Translations under genes and position numbers: made by a program
Origin: Penaeus vannamei
Taxonomy: Eukaryota; Arthropoda; Malacostraca; Decapoda; Penaeidae
Length of the DNA stretch: 64,000 nt
Reading direction: 5' to 3'
Assembly: GCF_042767895.1 (NCBI RefSeq)
Contig: NC_091578.1
Span: 19,469,940 to 19,533,939 of the forward strand
Shown: one piece after another, positions 1 to 12,154 of the stretch
Layout: each line of letters opens with the position of its first letter
How positions within the stretch are numbered: the first letter of the stretch is position 1
Notes under the pieces: generated by a model
The model's input: the letters and a program-made list of their open reading frames with translations, nothing else
The model's database searches: none
Told to the model about the DNA's origin: nothing

Positions 1-930
1 CCCCTTCCACCTTCAGACGGCGCTCAGTATCTATTCACTGCTACAGAGCGCTCCACCCGCTTTAGCCGGAGGCAATTTCCCATGCAACACACCACTGCCC
101 GAGACTGTGCAGCTCTATAAAACGGATGGATAAGTCGATTGGGCGTTCCAGACGACATTACCTCAGGCAGCGGACCTGCCTTCACATGTCAACTTTGAAC
201 ATCTTTAGGAGAATTGATGGGATCGACTATCCATCACACCACCTCATACAACCCAGAAGCCAACGGTATGGTGGAGCGGTCCCCTCGTACTCTGGAAAGC
301 AGCGTTAATTTAGCGGCGCTGCACTAAATCAGACTGGAAAGCTCAAGCTTCCCTGGGTTCTTCTCCAAGGATCCGAACATCCCCAAAAGAGGGATTACAA
401 GTTTCCCCTGCTGAAATGGTGCTTTACCGGGAAGCCTTCACTGTTCCAGGGGAGTTCTTCCCGAGTCTAGATACCCCTACAGATTCTGAGCACCTCACCA
501 AACTACGCCATGCTGTTGAGAAGTACCGACCATGCACTCAGACGCACTCAACATCTCCTCCCTGCAATACCTTCCCAAGCTGATCCACAGCTGCAAATAT
601 TTATTCGTAAGAAATGACGCTCACAGGTCACCCCTCACCCGCCCGTACCGCGGGCCATATGCTGTCTTGGAGCGTAACCCCAAGGCATACCGTCTCAGCA
701 TTGGTAGGAAGAGCGACTGGGTATCCATTGACCGCTTAAAGCCTGCATACCTGGAAAGAAAAGGAACCTACACCAACCACACGCCTCTGGCCGATAACCC
801 AGCTCACACCGTACCTCCTTCAAATGCACCTTGCCCATGTCTCACATCCTGAAGATAAACCGCTTTCAAAATCTCCTCGCGTTCTGGTCGACTAATTCGC
901 TTCAACCCAACCGACTCGACCTCCTCTAAC
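1..930 (+). pseudogene. Ty3/Gypsy integrase C-terminal part, frame-broken
   Basis: This is the 3' end of a Gypsy-type pol gene and the window opens inside it. Pieces of an integrase catalytic core can be read in changing frames: a strand containing RSTRF, then MQHTTARDCAA near 82-117, and SYNPEA followed by MVERS near 246-280, which is the segment carrying the catalytic Glu. The C-terminal stretch around 595-780 reads FVRNDAHRSPLTRPYRGPYA and later SIDRLKPAYLE, a typical Gypsy integrase tail, and ends with a Leu-rich stop region near 930. Several one- and two-base insertions break the frame, so no functional protein is made. It should cut and join DNA in an active element. The sister sequence at 36632-37099 has the zinc-binding half but lacks this core. 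The family call is firm; the exact clade is not. Confidence 0.75.
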
Positions 931-959
931 AAGCCATGGATTTTCTTTCGGGGGAGTAT

Positions 960-3900
960 TGTAACAATTAAGTTACCCCTAAAATAACAATTACATAAAT
1001 AAAGACTTTGAACAGAACAATCGTGTAAAGTGCAGTGTACACTTCAACTGAAATTTAACATTTTGTTAATTGTGTAATATTAAAATAAAATGTTTCAAAA
1101 AGACAAACAATTACATAAATTATAATAAGCGTAATTGTTTATTTTACATAATTATGTTGGTACTTTTACATAATCATCATAGCTATGTAATATGTACTTT
1201 TATTCCAAGATAAAGTTGGATTCGATTGAATACGCTTCTTGATTCCTCACAGGACGAATAGGGAGCAAGACACTTTTCCTTTTCTTCCAAGCTTACCATT
1301 ATATGCCTTCTTTTTCCAGAGCCCCGGCGGATGCATGCTGCCCTCTGTTGATTACCAGTCCGTCCTGTAACATAACCCTACCGTATGACTTGGATCCTAA
1401 CACGCTTGCAGCCTGTTCTTTTTCAGAGCCTTCACTTCATCCAGCCCGTGGAGTGGGGAACACCCTTGACGGTAGTCAACCCGACGACACATTACTAATC
1501 CCCATCTTCCCCTTCTAATGTTCAGTCGCCCTGTTTCTTCACCACTTATTTCAGTTCTAAACTATTTCTACTTTTCCAGATCATCTCCCAGATGGACGGC
1601 GGCAGGCCCAGCAGCCAGCTTCTGTCCTGCGGAATGATCCTGTTCTCTCGTTTCACACCACTGGCCCTTGAGCCACGCGGGTTTTCTCGCCTTCTGCCTT
1701 CGTTTCTGGCAGGGTCGCGCTTTCGTCCTGAACGTCTTGCAAAAACCCTGTACAGATAAGATTTTCTCTGAGTTTTGGCCAAGTTGTCATGGCTTGTTTT
1801 CACACCCCGATCGACAGTGTCCCGGAGCTGAGCTCGGTCTACGCTCTTTCCCCATGACGGGAACGTAGAGGTGGTTCTCCGTAAAGACCTGTAGGAATTA
1901 AAGCTTCTTTTCTAAGGAGTATCCCTGTAAATAGCTCCCTTTCCTATCGTCCTCTTAATCTTCTTCTCTGCCTTTCCGTATCAATGTAGTCTAGTGTAAC
2001 ACAAGGTTTGGGTTATTTTTAGCGCATTGTATTATTTTAACTGTTATTTTTGTGTAAACTTTTTGTATGTTTTTATTTGCCGAAAGATTTTGAGTTTCAG
2101 CCTTCTTAATCAGGTGTTTTCCCTCTTCGTTTTCTTTTAATTTGCATGTTTATTGCATATGTTCTTAACTTTAAGTTTGTTTTTCTTGGTTTTAAGATAA
2201 TTTTAAGATGTTTGTTTTCTTCAATAATCATTTATACCGTCGAGGTTCCTCTCCCAGCTTCTCAGAGCAATGTCCATGCAGAGCTGTCAGGACCGAGCCC
2301 ATGACTTCCAAAGGAGGTCTTTTATTGGGGTAAGCTATCTGTTTGACACCCTTTACAGATCGCCTGAGAAAGCGGTAATTATACATATGCGGAGCACATT
2401 GCCTCCCTCTACGCCCACTAATTCATTAATTAGTAAGTCAGATCCTCCACTGGCGGGATCCGGGATCGGCGCAGCCAGATGGTCGGCTTCAACGCATTAT
2501 AACATTACATATGGTTGTTGTGTTACTTATGCACTTCATGGCCATGCAGTGTGTCATTAGAACCACGCCAGGCCCAAAGAATAAACCCAATATGTCTAAT
2601 ACACTCTTGTGTCCGCAGACATGGACGAAGACGACGCTTCGAGAGCTCCAAAGGGTTCCACCCACTTTGAGTCTAAGGGGCCGATTTCCATTCAGCCCAG
2701 CTCTCCTTACACAGGTGATGGTGCCATGCTGATAACGGCTCCAGCTTCTGATCTTCCGCACTGGTGATGCGGGCGCACTCATCCATCGTGCCCCCCGCAG
2801 TTCCCTGACCGTACTTGGCGTGCCGGGCGCGGTCCCCATGCGCGCCCATGCCTTCCGATCGGACCGCACTGGCCTGCCGGGCGCGAAAGCTTCCCATGCG
2901 CACCCGCCTTCCGATGATCCGCACTGGCGTGCGGGCGCGCTCCTCCATGCGCACCCGCCTTCGATGATCCGTGCACTGAGCGTGCGGGCGCGCTTTCTCC
3001 CATGAGCACCCGCAAACCGAGCACGATCCGCACTGGCGACGGTGCGGGCGCGCTCCCCATACGCACCCGCCTTCCGATGACTTCCGCACTGGCGATGCGG
3101 GCGCGCTCCCCATGCGCACCCGCTTTCCGATGATCTGCACCTGGCGTGCGGGTGTACTTTGTACGGCCGCCTCCTCCGATGTCCCCGTGACGAAAGCGGG
3201 CGCGGCTCCCCATGCGCACCGCCGCCTTAGGATGGATCCTCCCTGAGATGTTCGCCGACGTGATGGTCTTCGCCCTCTACACTCTTCGTCAGGGCCGACC
3301 GTTTCTCTGGTTCCTGAAAACCACTTCGGGCGCCTTTCCTTCTGTCTCTCCATCGTACCTCACGCAGTGATGGAACAAGTACTTCGCATGAACCACACCT
3401 GTTGTTTAAGGAGTCTCTCCTGCGATACTCGTCTTACTCAGTCCCTTACTTAGGCGACAGCACTGCCCGGGAGAGGTGTTGTGAGGTGTACGGCTGCGTT
3501 CAGTCCTGACTCATTAAGGATGATGTCATCCTCTCCATGAACCTCGGCCAACGCATCACGAGCCGCCAGGAGACGAAGTCCCTGCCGTGTGCCCACGTGC
3601 GGTTACATCCCGCAGACGTTTTTTTTTTTTTCACCTGCGACTGAGTCCCGCAGGATTTCTTATTCATTTATTGTATTTTATTTTTACGTTCAGCCATCAG
3701 TCAAGAAGGACTGTGGTGATAATGTGGACTTTCTTATTTTTATAACCATGAGACGTAATTCTAACCAAGTCTCACTACTTTTATGGCGTTGAAGTCGCCA
3801 AGCCACACTATTTATTTATTTTTAAACACCGAATATTGTAAATATGTTATGGCCGAAAATGCACACACCTTTGTCTACCTTTCCATGACTGAAAATGCCT

Positions 3901-4581
3901 GTAACTCCCTAAGTGAGTGCAATTTGCTCCCAAAATAAACATCAATACCATCATACAGCTTTTACTCAACTCCAGTCAGAATAATTCATAATCTTTACCA
4001 CCACTAAAGTTCTGGTTCTTGACCAAGGTTAGATGCCTAAATCATTCTCAGACTCGGTCTCCCTAAACAGCACATTGCTGGTTGCTCTGACATCACGCAA
4101 CCACTTGAAAGGCTGTAAAAAGGCTAGAATAAATCAGAGAATATTAAGCTGATATCAAAAGAACAGATTTCATTTTGCTAAACCTGTGTTCCCGCTCCCC
4201 AGCAGGCGGATGCTCAAACCTAAAGGGAAGAATAATTCTATGATCTTGCTTTTTCTTCCAAACACGTCCCACGCAGGAACGCTCAGCCTACGCTATCTCC
4301 CTTTTCACATCTACACACTTACACATCCAACATTTCAGCACACACATTCATGTACTTTCCTTCCACCACTTCTCTGATACAACACCCACACCCACTTACA
4401 CGACATACAGGGTTCCACGAACCAACTAATCGGGTGGTGGCAGCGTTACCGTAGGCCTGGAACCTTACATCTGTTACACCTACAGACCGGAATCTTTCCC
4501 TTGAGCAAAAACTATATTCTATCGGTTGAGCCCAGACTCAACTAGACCACTTAAAATCTACTGGGTCTACGCCCTGCTACA
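960..4581 (+). mobile_element. Gypsy 3' LTR start and associated non-coding block (copy 1)
   Basis: A purine-rich tract (GGGGGAGTAT, about 950-959) follows the end of the Gypsy coding region and is followed by TGTAAC at 960, the expected start of a 3' LTR. The LTR end is uncertain. One candidate lies near 1250 (a CA dinucleotide after TTGATTCCTCA), which would give an LTR of about 290 bp. The other is the abrupt change to satellite after CTGCTACA at 4581, which would make an unusually long LTR of about 3.6 kb. The block holds no convincing gene. It includes an AT-rich first part, a C/T-rich part, the 50-bp minisatellite and a poly-T run at about 3619. It corresponds to 37130-40592. Confidence 0.55.
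2745..3240. repeat. GC-rich 50-bp minisatellite, degraded copy
   Basis: About eight or nine tandem units of about 50 bp, built around GCACTGGCGTGCGGGCGCGC and CGCACCCGCCTTCCGATGAT. Units here are irregular because of small insertions; the same array at 38843-39290 is much cleaner. Its GC content contrasts sharply with the AT-rich surroundings. Arg/Ala/Gly-rich reading frames on both strands are by-products of the repeat, since a 50-bp unit cycles through all three frames. Confidence 0.85.
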
Positions 4582-7500
4582 ATTATCATTATTATTATTC
4601 TCATTATCATTGCAGATTATAATAATTATTATGCAAATTCATTATTGCTATTTCTTATCATTATAACTATTTATATAATGATAATAGCAATAAGTGATGA
4701 TCTTAGAAATAAATAATGACAATAATAATATGTATAATGACAATGATAAATAGATGTTATTTGTTCTATTGCCATTATTAGTATGGAAATTATTGGAATA
4801 GAGTTCATTATTGCTATTATTTCAGTAATTATCAAGATTTATTCATTCATAATTATGACTTTTTCATTATCATTATTATTGTCATTATCATTGTCATTAT
4901 CATCATAATTATCATCGTTATTGTCAATAATAAAGGAATCATAAATGGGGAGAATCATCATAACTATACAGAACTAAACGTTAAAATCCTCAGTAATTAC
5001 CCTTAAAAAGCGAAAAGGTTTCTTTTTTCGACGTTTCTCTCAAGAAGGCTGTAATACGCTAGATTTTACTTTTTCGACTTTATGGGATTTTATTACTTCT
5101 GGCCTTTATTTCATTATAAATGGACTTGAATGGATAATTATTATAATTATTATCATTACTGTCATCATTTTTATGATTATAATCATTATAGTCATTATCA
5201 TCTGAATTATAATTATTGTCAATCATTATGTATCATTACTGTCAACTCAATTTTTTATTATCGTCATTACAGTCATTATCATCATGATTGTCATTATTTA
5301 TTAATCAATTATTGCAGATATATTAATTATTATGCTAATTATTATTGCTATTTTTATCTAAATATAACATATCTATATAATGATAATAGCAATAATAATA
5401 GATCTTAAAAATACTAATGACAAAAATAATAATTATAATGACAATGATAATGATGTTATTTCTATTGCCATTATTAGTATGGAAATTATTGGAATAGAGT
5501 TAATTATTGCTATTATTGCAGTAATTATCAAGATTATCATTATAATTATGACTTTTTCATTATCATTATTATTGTCATTATCATTGTCAATTATCATCAT
5601 AATTATCATCTTTATTGTCAATAATAAAGGAATCATCATGGAAATCCTCACAATTACCTGAATTAATGTTAAAATCCTCATAATTGCCATTAAAAAGCGA
5701 AAAGGGTATTTTCGACGTTTCTCTCAAAAAGCTGTAATACCCTAGATTTTGCCGTTTTTTTTCGACTTCTAGGATTTTATTACTTCTGGACTTTATTTCA
5801 TTAAAAATGGACTGAATCATATTTATTATCATCATCATCATTACTGTCATCATTTTATGATTATTATCATTATAGTCATTATCATCATGATTATCATTAT
5901 TATTATTATCATTATTGCAGTTATAATAATTATTATGCTAATTATTATTGCTATTTTTATCATCATACAACTATCTTATATAACGACAATAGCAATAATG
6001 ATGATCTTAGAAATAATAATGACAATAATAATAATTATAATGACCAATGGATAAAGATGTTTATTATTATTTCTATTGCCATTATTAGTACTGGGAAGAT
6101 ATTGGAATAGAGTTAATTATTGCTATTACTGCAGTAATTATAAAGATTATCATTATAATTATGACTATCATTATTATTGTCATTATCATTGTCATTATCA
6201 TCATAATTATCATGATTATTGTCAATAATAAAAGGAATCATCAATGGAAATCATTATGATTACCTGAATTAATGTTAAAATCCTCATAATTAACATTAAA
6301 AAACGAAAAGCTTTTTTTGGACGTTTCTCTGACAAACACGCTACGATTTTGAAGCGTTTTTTTACTTTTGGGATTGTATTACCTCATTATCATTATTATT
6401 GTCATTTTTCATCCCATAATTATCATTATTGTCAATAATAAAGGAATCATCATGGAAATCATCATTAATTCACCTGAATTAATGTTAAAATCCTTATAAT
6501 TACCATTAAAAAGCGAAAAGGTTTTTTTTCTACATTTCTCTCAGAAGGCTGTAATACGTTAGATTTTGCCGTTTTTTTCGACCATGCGGATTTTTTTACT
6601 TTTGGCTTTGATTTCATTATAGATGGACTGAATGATAATTATTATCATTGTTATCATTACTGTCATAATTTTTATGATTATTAACATTATAGTCATTATC
6701 ATCATGATTATCATTATTATTATCATCATTATTAAAGTTATAATATTTATTATTCTAATTATTATTGCTATTTTTATCATTATAACTATTTATACAATGA
6801 GAATATCAATAATGATGATCTTAGAAATAATAATGACAATAATAATAATTATAATGACAATGATAATGATGATAGTTAATATTTCTATGGCCATTGTTAG
6901 TAATGGAAATTATTGGGATAGAGTTAATTATTGCTCTTATTGCAGTAATTCTCAAGATTTATCATTATAATTTATGACTTTTTATAAATAGTATTGTCAT
7001 TATCATCATAATTATCATCATTATTGTCAATAATAAAGATATCATCATGGAAATCATCATAATTACCTGAATTAATGTTTAAAATCCTCATAATGTAATA
7101 CGCATAGAAATTTTGCCTTTTTCGACTTTTTTGGGATTTCATTACTTCTGGCCTTTATTTCATTATAAATGGACTGAATGATAAATATTATCATCATTAT
7201 TATCATTACTATCATCACTTTTATGATTATTATCATTATAGTCATTATCAATCATGATTATCATTATTATTATCATCATTATTGGAGTTATATTAATTAT
7301 TATGCTAATTTTTTATTATTGGGTTATTTTTTGGAAGAGTTAATTATTGGCTATTATTGCAGTAATTCTCAAGATTATCATTATAATTATGGATTTATCA
7401 TAATTCATCATTATTATTGTCATTATCATTGTCATTATCATCATAATTATCATCATTATTGTCAATAATAAAGGAATCATCGTAGAAATCATCATAATTA

Positions 7501-9448
7501 CCTGAATTAATGTTAAAATCCTCATAATTACCATTAAAGCGAAAAGGTTTTTTTTCGACGTTTCTCTCAAAAGGCTGTAATACACTAAATTGTGCCGTTT
7601 TTTCTACTTTTTGGATTTTATTACTTCTGGCCTTTATTTCATTATAAATGGACTGAATTATAATTATTATCATTATTATAATTACTGTCATCATTTTTAT
7701 GATTATCATTATAGTCATTATCATCATGATTATCATTATCATTATCATCATTATTACAGTTATAATAATTATTATGCTAATTATTATAGGTATTTTTATC
7801 ATTATAACTATTTATATAATGATAATAGCAATAACGGTCTTAGAAATAATAATGACAATAATAATCATTATAATGACAATGATAATGATATTATTATTTC
7901 TATTGCAATTATTAGTATGGAAGATATTGGAATAGATAGTGTTAATTTATTACAAGTAATTATCAAGATTATCATTATTATCATTATTATTGTCATTATC
8001 ATTTTCATTATCATCATAATTATCATCATTATTGTCAACAATAAAATATTCATCATGGAAATCCCCTCATAATTACCTCTAAATTAATGTTAAAATCCTC
8101 ATAATTTCACCATTAAAAAGCGAAAAGGTTTTTTCTTCGAGCGTTTCTCTCCAAAAGGCTGCAATACGCCAGATTTTGTCGTTTTTTTGACTTTTCGGAT
8201 TTTTATTACTTCTGGCCCTTTATTTTATTATAAATGGACTGAATGGTAATTATTATCATCCATTCATTATCATTACTCTCAATCATTTTTATGATTATCA
8301 TTATTATTATCATCATTATATCAGTTATAAAAATTATTATACTAATTATTATTGCTTATTATTATCATTATAACTATTTATGTAATGATAATAGCAATAA
8401 TGATGATCTTAGAAATAATAATGACAATAATAATAAGTACTAATGACAATGATAATGATGTTATTATTATTCTATTGCCAATTATTAGTATGGACATTAT
8501 TAGAATACAGTTAATTATTGCTATTATTGCATGTAATTATCAAGATTATCATTACAATTATGACTTTATCATTATTATTGCCATTACCATTGTCATTATC
8601 ATCATAATTATCATCATTATTGTCAATAATAAAGGGAATATTATGGAAATAATCATAATTACCTGAATTAATGTTAAAATCCTCATAATTACCATTAAAA
8701 ATTGAACAGGTTTTTTTTCGACGTTTCTCTGAATTAAACGCTAGATTTTGCCATTTTTTTCGACTTTTTGGATTTTATTACTTCTGGCCTTTATTTCATT
8801 ATAAATGGACTGAATGATAATTACCATCATTATTATCATTACTGTCATCATTTTTATGATTATTATCATTATAGTTATTATCATCATGATTATCATTATT
8901 ATTATTATTATATCAGTTATAACAATTATTAATGCTTTAATTATCATTTATGCTATTTTTATCATTATAACTATTTATATAATGATATTAGCAATAATGA
9001 GTGATCTTAGAAATAATAATGGTAATAAAAATAATTATAATAACAATGATAATAACGTTATTATTATTTCTATTGCCATTATCAGTATGGAAATTGTTGG
9101 AATAGGAGTTAATTATTGCTAGAGTTATTGCAGTAATTATCAAGATTATCATTTATAATTATGACTTTATCGTTCTTTATCATTATTGTCATATTTATTA
9201 TTGTCATTATCATCATAACTATCATCATTTATTGTCAATAATAAGGGAATCATCATGGAAATCATCATGATTACTCTGAATTAATAGTTAAAATCCTCAT
9301 ACTCGCAATTACCATTAAAAAGCGGAAAAGGGATTTTTTCGACGTTTCTCTCAACGCTAGATTTTTCTACGTTTTTTCGACGATTGGGATTTTTTATTAC
9401 TTCTGGCCTTTATATCTTTTTATAAATGGACTGAATGATAATTGTTAT
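4582..9448 (-). repeat. AT-rich satellite, minus-oriented block
   Basis: Tandem monomers of roughly 550-600 bp. Each has a core recognised on this strand as TTACTTCTGGCCTTTATTTC followed by ATAAATGGACTG, plus long stretches of degenerate ATN trinucleotides (ATT/ATC/ATA/ATG). The cores occur near 5100, 5790, 6610, 7150, 7630, 8220, 8780 and 9400. Reading frames made of Ile/Met/Val or Asp/Asn runs are low-complexity by-products and not genes. Corresponds to 40593-45347. Confidence 0.88.
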
Positions 9449-10697
9449 CATTAGTAGTTATTGACAATAATGATGATAATTATGATGATAATGACAATGA
9501 TAATGACAATAATAAATGATAATGATAAAGTCATAATTATAATGATAATCTTGATAATTACTGCAATAATAGCAATAATTAATTCTATTCCAATAGTTTT
9601 CATACTAATAATGGCAATAGAAATAGTAATATCATTATCTATCATAATAATTATTATTGTCATTATTATTTCTAAGATCAATCATTATTGCTATTATCAT
9701 TATATAAATAGTTATAATGATAAAAAATTAGCAATAATAATTAACATGATATCATTATTATAACTGCAATAATGATGATAATAATAATGATAATAATCAT
9801 AGAAATGATGACATTATGTAATGATATTAATGATGATAATAATTATCATTCAGTCCATTTATAATGAAATAAAGGCCAGAAGTAATAAATTCCCAAAAGT
9901 CTAAAAAAAAACGGCAAAATCTAGTTGATTACAGCCTTTGGAGAGAAACGTCAGAAAGAAAAACTACTTTTCGCTTTTTAATGGTAAATATGAGAGCTTT
10001 TAACATTAAATTCAGGTAATCTATTGATGATTTTCCATGATGATTCCTTTAATATTGACAATAATGATGATAATTATGATGATAATGACAATGATGTGAA
10101 TGACAATAATAATGATAATAATGATAGTCATAAATTATAATGATAATCTTGATATTATACTGCAAATAATGGCAATAATCAACTCTATTCCAATAATTTC
10201 CATACTAATAATGGCAATAAAAAAATAATAACATCATTATCATTGTCATTATAATTATTATAATTTAATCGTCATTATTATTTCTAAGATTATTATTGTT
10301 ATTGTCCTTATATAAATAGTTATAATGATAAAATATAGCAATAATAATTATCATAACTGCAATAATGATGATAATGGCAATAATGATAATCATAAGATGA
10401 TAATGAACTATAATGATAATAATCATAAAAATGATGACAGTAATGATAATGAAGTGATAATGATTATCATTCAAGTCCATTGTATGATTGAAATAAAGGC
10501 CAGAAGTAATAAAAAAACAGAAAAGTCGGAAAAACGGCAAAATCTAGCGTCGAAAAAACCCTTTACAGCTTTTTAATGGATTATTATGAGGATTTTACTT
10601 CATTCAATTCGATGAAATTATGATGACTTCCATGATGATTCTTTTATTATTGACAATAATGACGATAATTATGATCGATAATGACAATGATAATGAC
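9449..10697 (+). repeat. AT-rich satellite, plus-oriented block
   Basis: Monomer orientation flips at about 9441-9460, where a minus-oriented core (TAAATGGACTGAATGATAAT) runs straight into the plus-oriented motif TTGACAATAATGATGATAAT. About two monomers follow up to the non-LTR insertion. Equivalent to 45348-46541. Confidence 0.85.
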
Positions 10698-12154
10698 AAC
10701 TCAGTATCATCTGGAGCTTACGCCGACGGGGGCGCATAGCCGCGTCCACCTTCTGCTTTCCACCAGGATCTCCTCATGGCAAGTCGCCAAGCAAGGGCCC
10801 AGGTCCATCTCGAGCTCTTCCCGACAGGTTTGATCGATCTGCTCAAGCCACGACCTCCTAGGTCGTCCCACAGGCCTCCTCCACCCAGGGTTGTCTCGAA
10901 CAGAGACAACCTGATAGTGCAGGATCAGCCTGTGGAAAACGAGCCAGGTGAGCGCCTTATAGCCTGAGTTGGCGATCCCAGATTGTGCAGGTAACAGGTC
11001 CTGTGCCAGTCCTCATGGTGCAAGCCGTTGGTTAGACACATGGTCCCGCCAACAGTAATTGCACCCATGATCCGGCGCAAGGACCTATTACATAAAGGCG
11101 TCAAGACCGGGACTTACAGTGCACTGGATAATGTCCCAGGTTTCACTACCGTCAAAGAGCAAAACTGGCATTACCAGGGCCCCTGAAAACTCCGTAGCTT
11201 GGTCCTTCTGCACAGGTACCGGCATCTCCAAATACTCTTGTCGAGAGAGTTCCCATGACCCCCGCTGCCAGGCCAATCCATCTACTGACTTCCTGGTTCT
11301 GACAACCCAGAGTTATAGAACTGCACTACCAAGGTATGTAAAGCTCTCTGTGACCTCAATGTCCGCCGCCAAGCACGTACCGACTGAACAAGGTTCTCCT
11401 AGTAAGTCCCCCAAAGTCCTAGATCTTGGTCTTGGTCCAGACCTCTAGGACCCAAGGGCTTCAAAAACTTCATTACTAAATGCATCGAGGGCCACCACTA
11501 AGGTTTCCAAAGACTCAGATAGAATTCGCAACATCATCGGCAAAATCAAGGTCTGTAACTTTAATATTACCCAGTGTTGCTCCACAATGACTTTGAACAG
11601 TAGCTCTGCCTAGTATCCAGTCCATGCAAGTGTTGAAAGAGTTAATTGGTACAAGAACACAGCCTTGCCTTCCACTCCTGAACTGACAGGAAAGAAGCTC
11701 CGACAGGCCCCCACCACACTTTACAGCACTTTCAGTACCAGTATATAGGTTTGCTATTAGTTCAATAATCCTTGTTGGAATTCCTCTCAGGATCTCCCAG
11801 AGTGATTCCCGATGTACTGTATCGAACGCCTTTTTGAGGTCGGTGTAGTAGCTGCAAGTAACCCACGTCCGGACTCACGACGGCTAGCCTCTTACAATGA
11901 CTCGAAGCGCAAGGATACGGTCTATTGTTGACTTACCAGGAGTGAATACGGATTGCTCTGGCCTCTGATGCCTTAGTAGATGGTCTCTGATACGTCTCAG
12001 AAGGATGCGGGCAAGAACCTTGCCTGGTACAATGAGTAGTGTGATGCCTCGGTGATTGCTGCAGTCCCATCGGTCCCCCTTCCCCTTCCAGAGAGGGATG
12101 ACCACACCCCTCAACAGGTCAGAGGGAATGGTACCGTAAGTGCCAAAATGGCAA
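10698..12154 (-). pseudogene. 5'-truncated non-LTR retrotransposon (copy 1), broken reverse transcriptase
   Basis: Minus-strand remains of a LINE-type reverse transcriptase, the same insertion as at 46542-47945. The longest open piece (11884-12162) carries the RT entry motif region with NHRGITLLIVPGKV and QRPEQSVFTPGKSTIDR; later pieces carry the palm and C-terminal parts in other frames. Small insertions break the frame many times. The element has no endonuclease domain here, so it is truncated at its 5' end, which lies at the right. The 3' tail at the left reads ATGATA-like (ATCATC on plus). Satellite DNA flanks it on both sides. Confidence 0.85.

Noticed and set aside
1546..1803. 85-codon frame in the Gypsy-associated block, and its counterpart at 37697-37948
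   Set aside because: The frame and sequence change between the two copies with small indels; no family is recognisable.
2673..3353. 226-codon Arg/Ala/Gly-rich minus-strand frame
   Set aside because: It lies over the 50-bp minisatellite; the repeated RRVRMGSAPA pattern follows from the repeat unit cycling through frames. The frame is different in the cleaner copy.
5857..6054. Many long Ile/Met/Val-rich frames across the satellite (for example here and at 23701-24558), some looking like membrane proteins
   Set aside because: They are translations of degenerate ATN trinucleotide repeat. They occur on both strands and in every monomer, shift frame with small indels and show no conserved non-repeat residues.
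7398..7802. Asp/Asn/Tyr/His-rich frames in the satellite
   Set aside because: They are the other reading frames of the same ATN repeat; low complexity, no start context and no domain.
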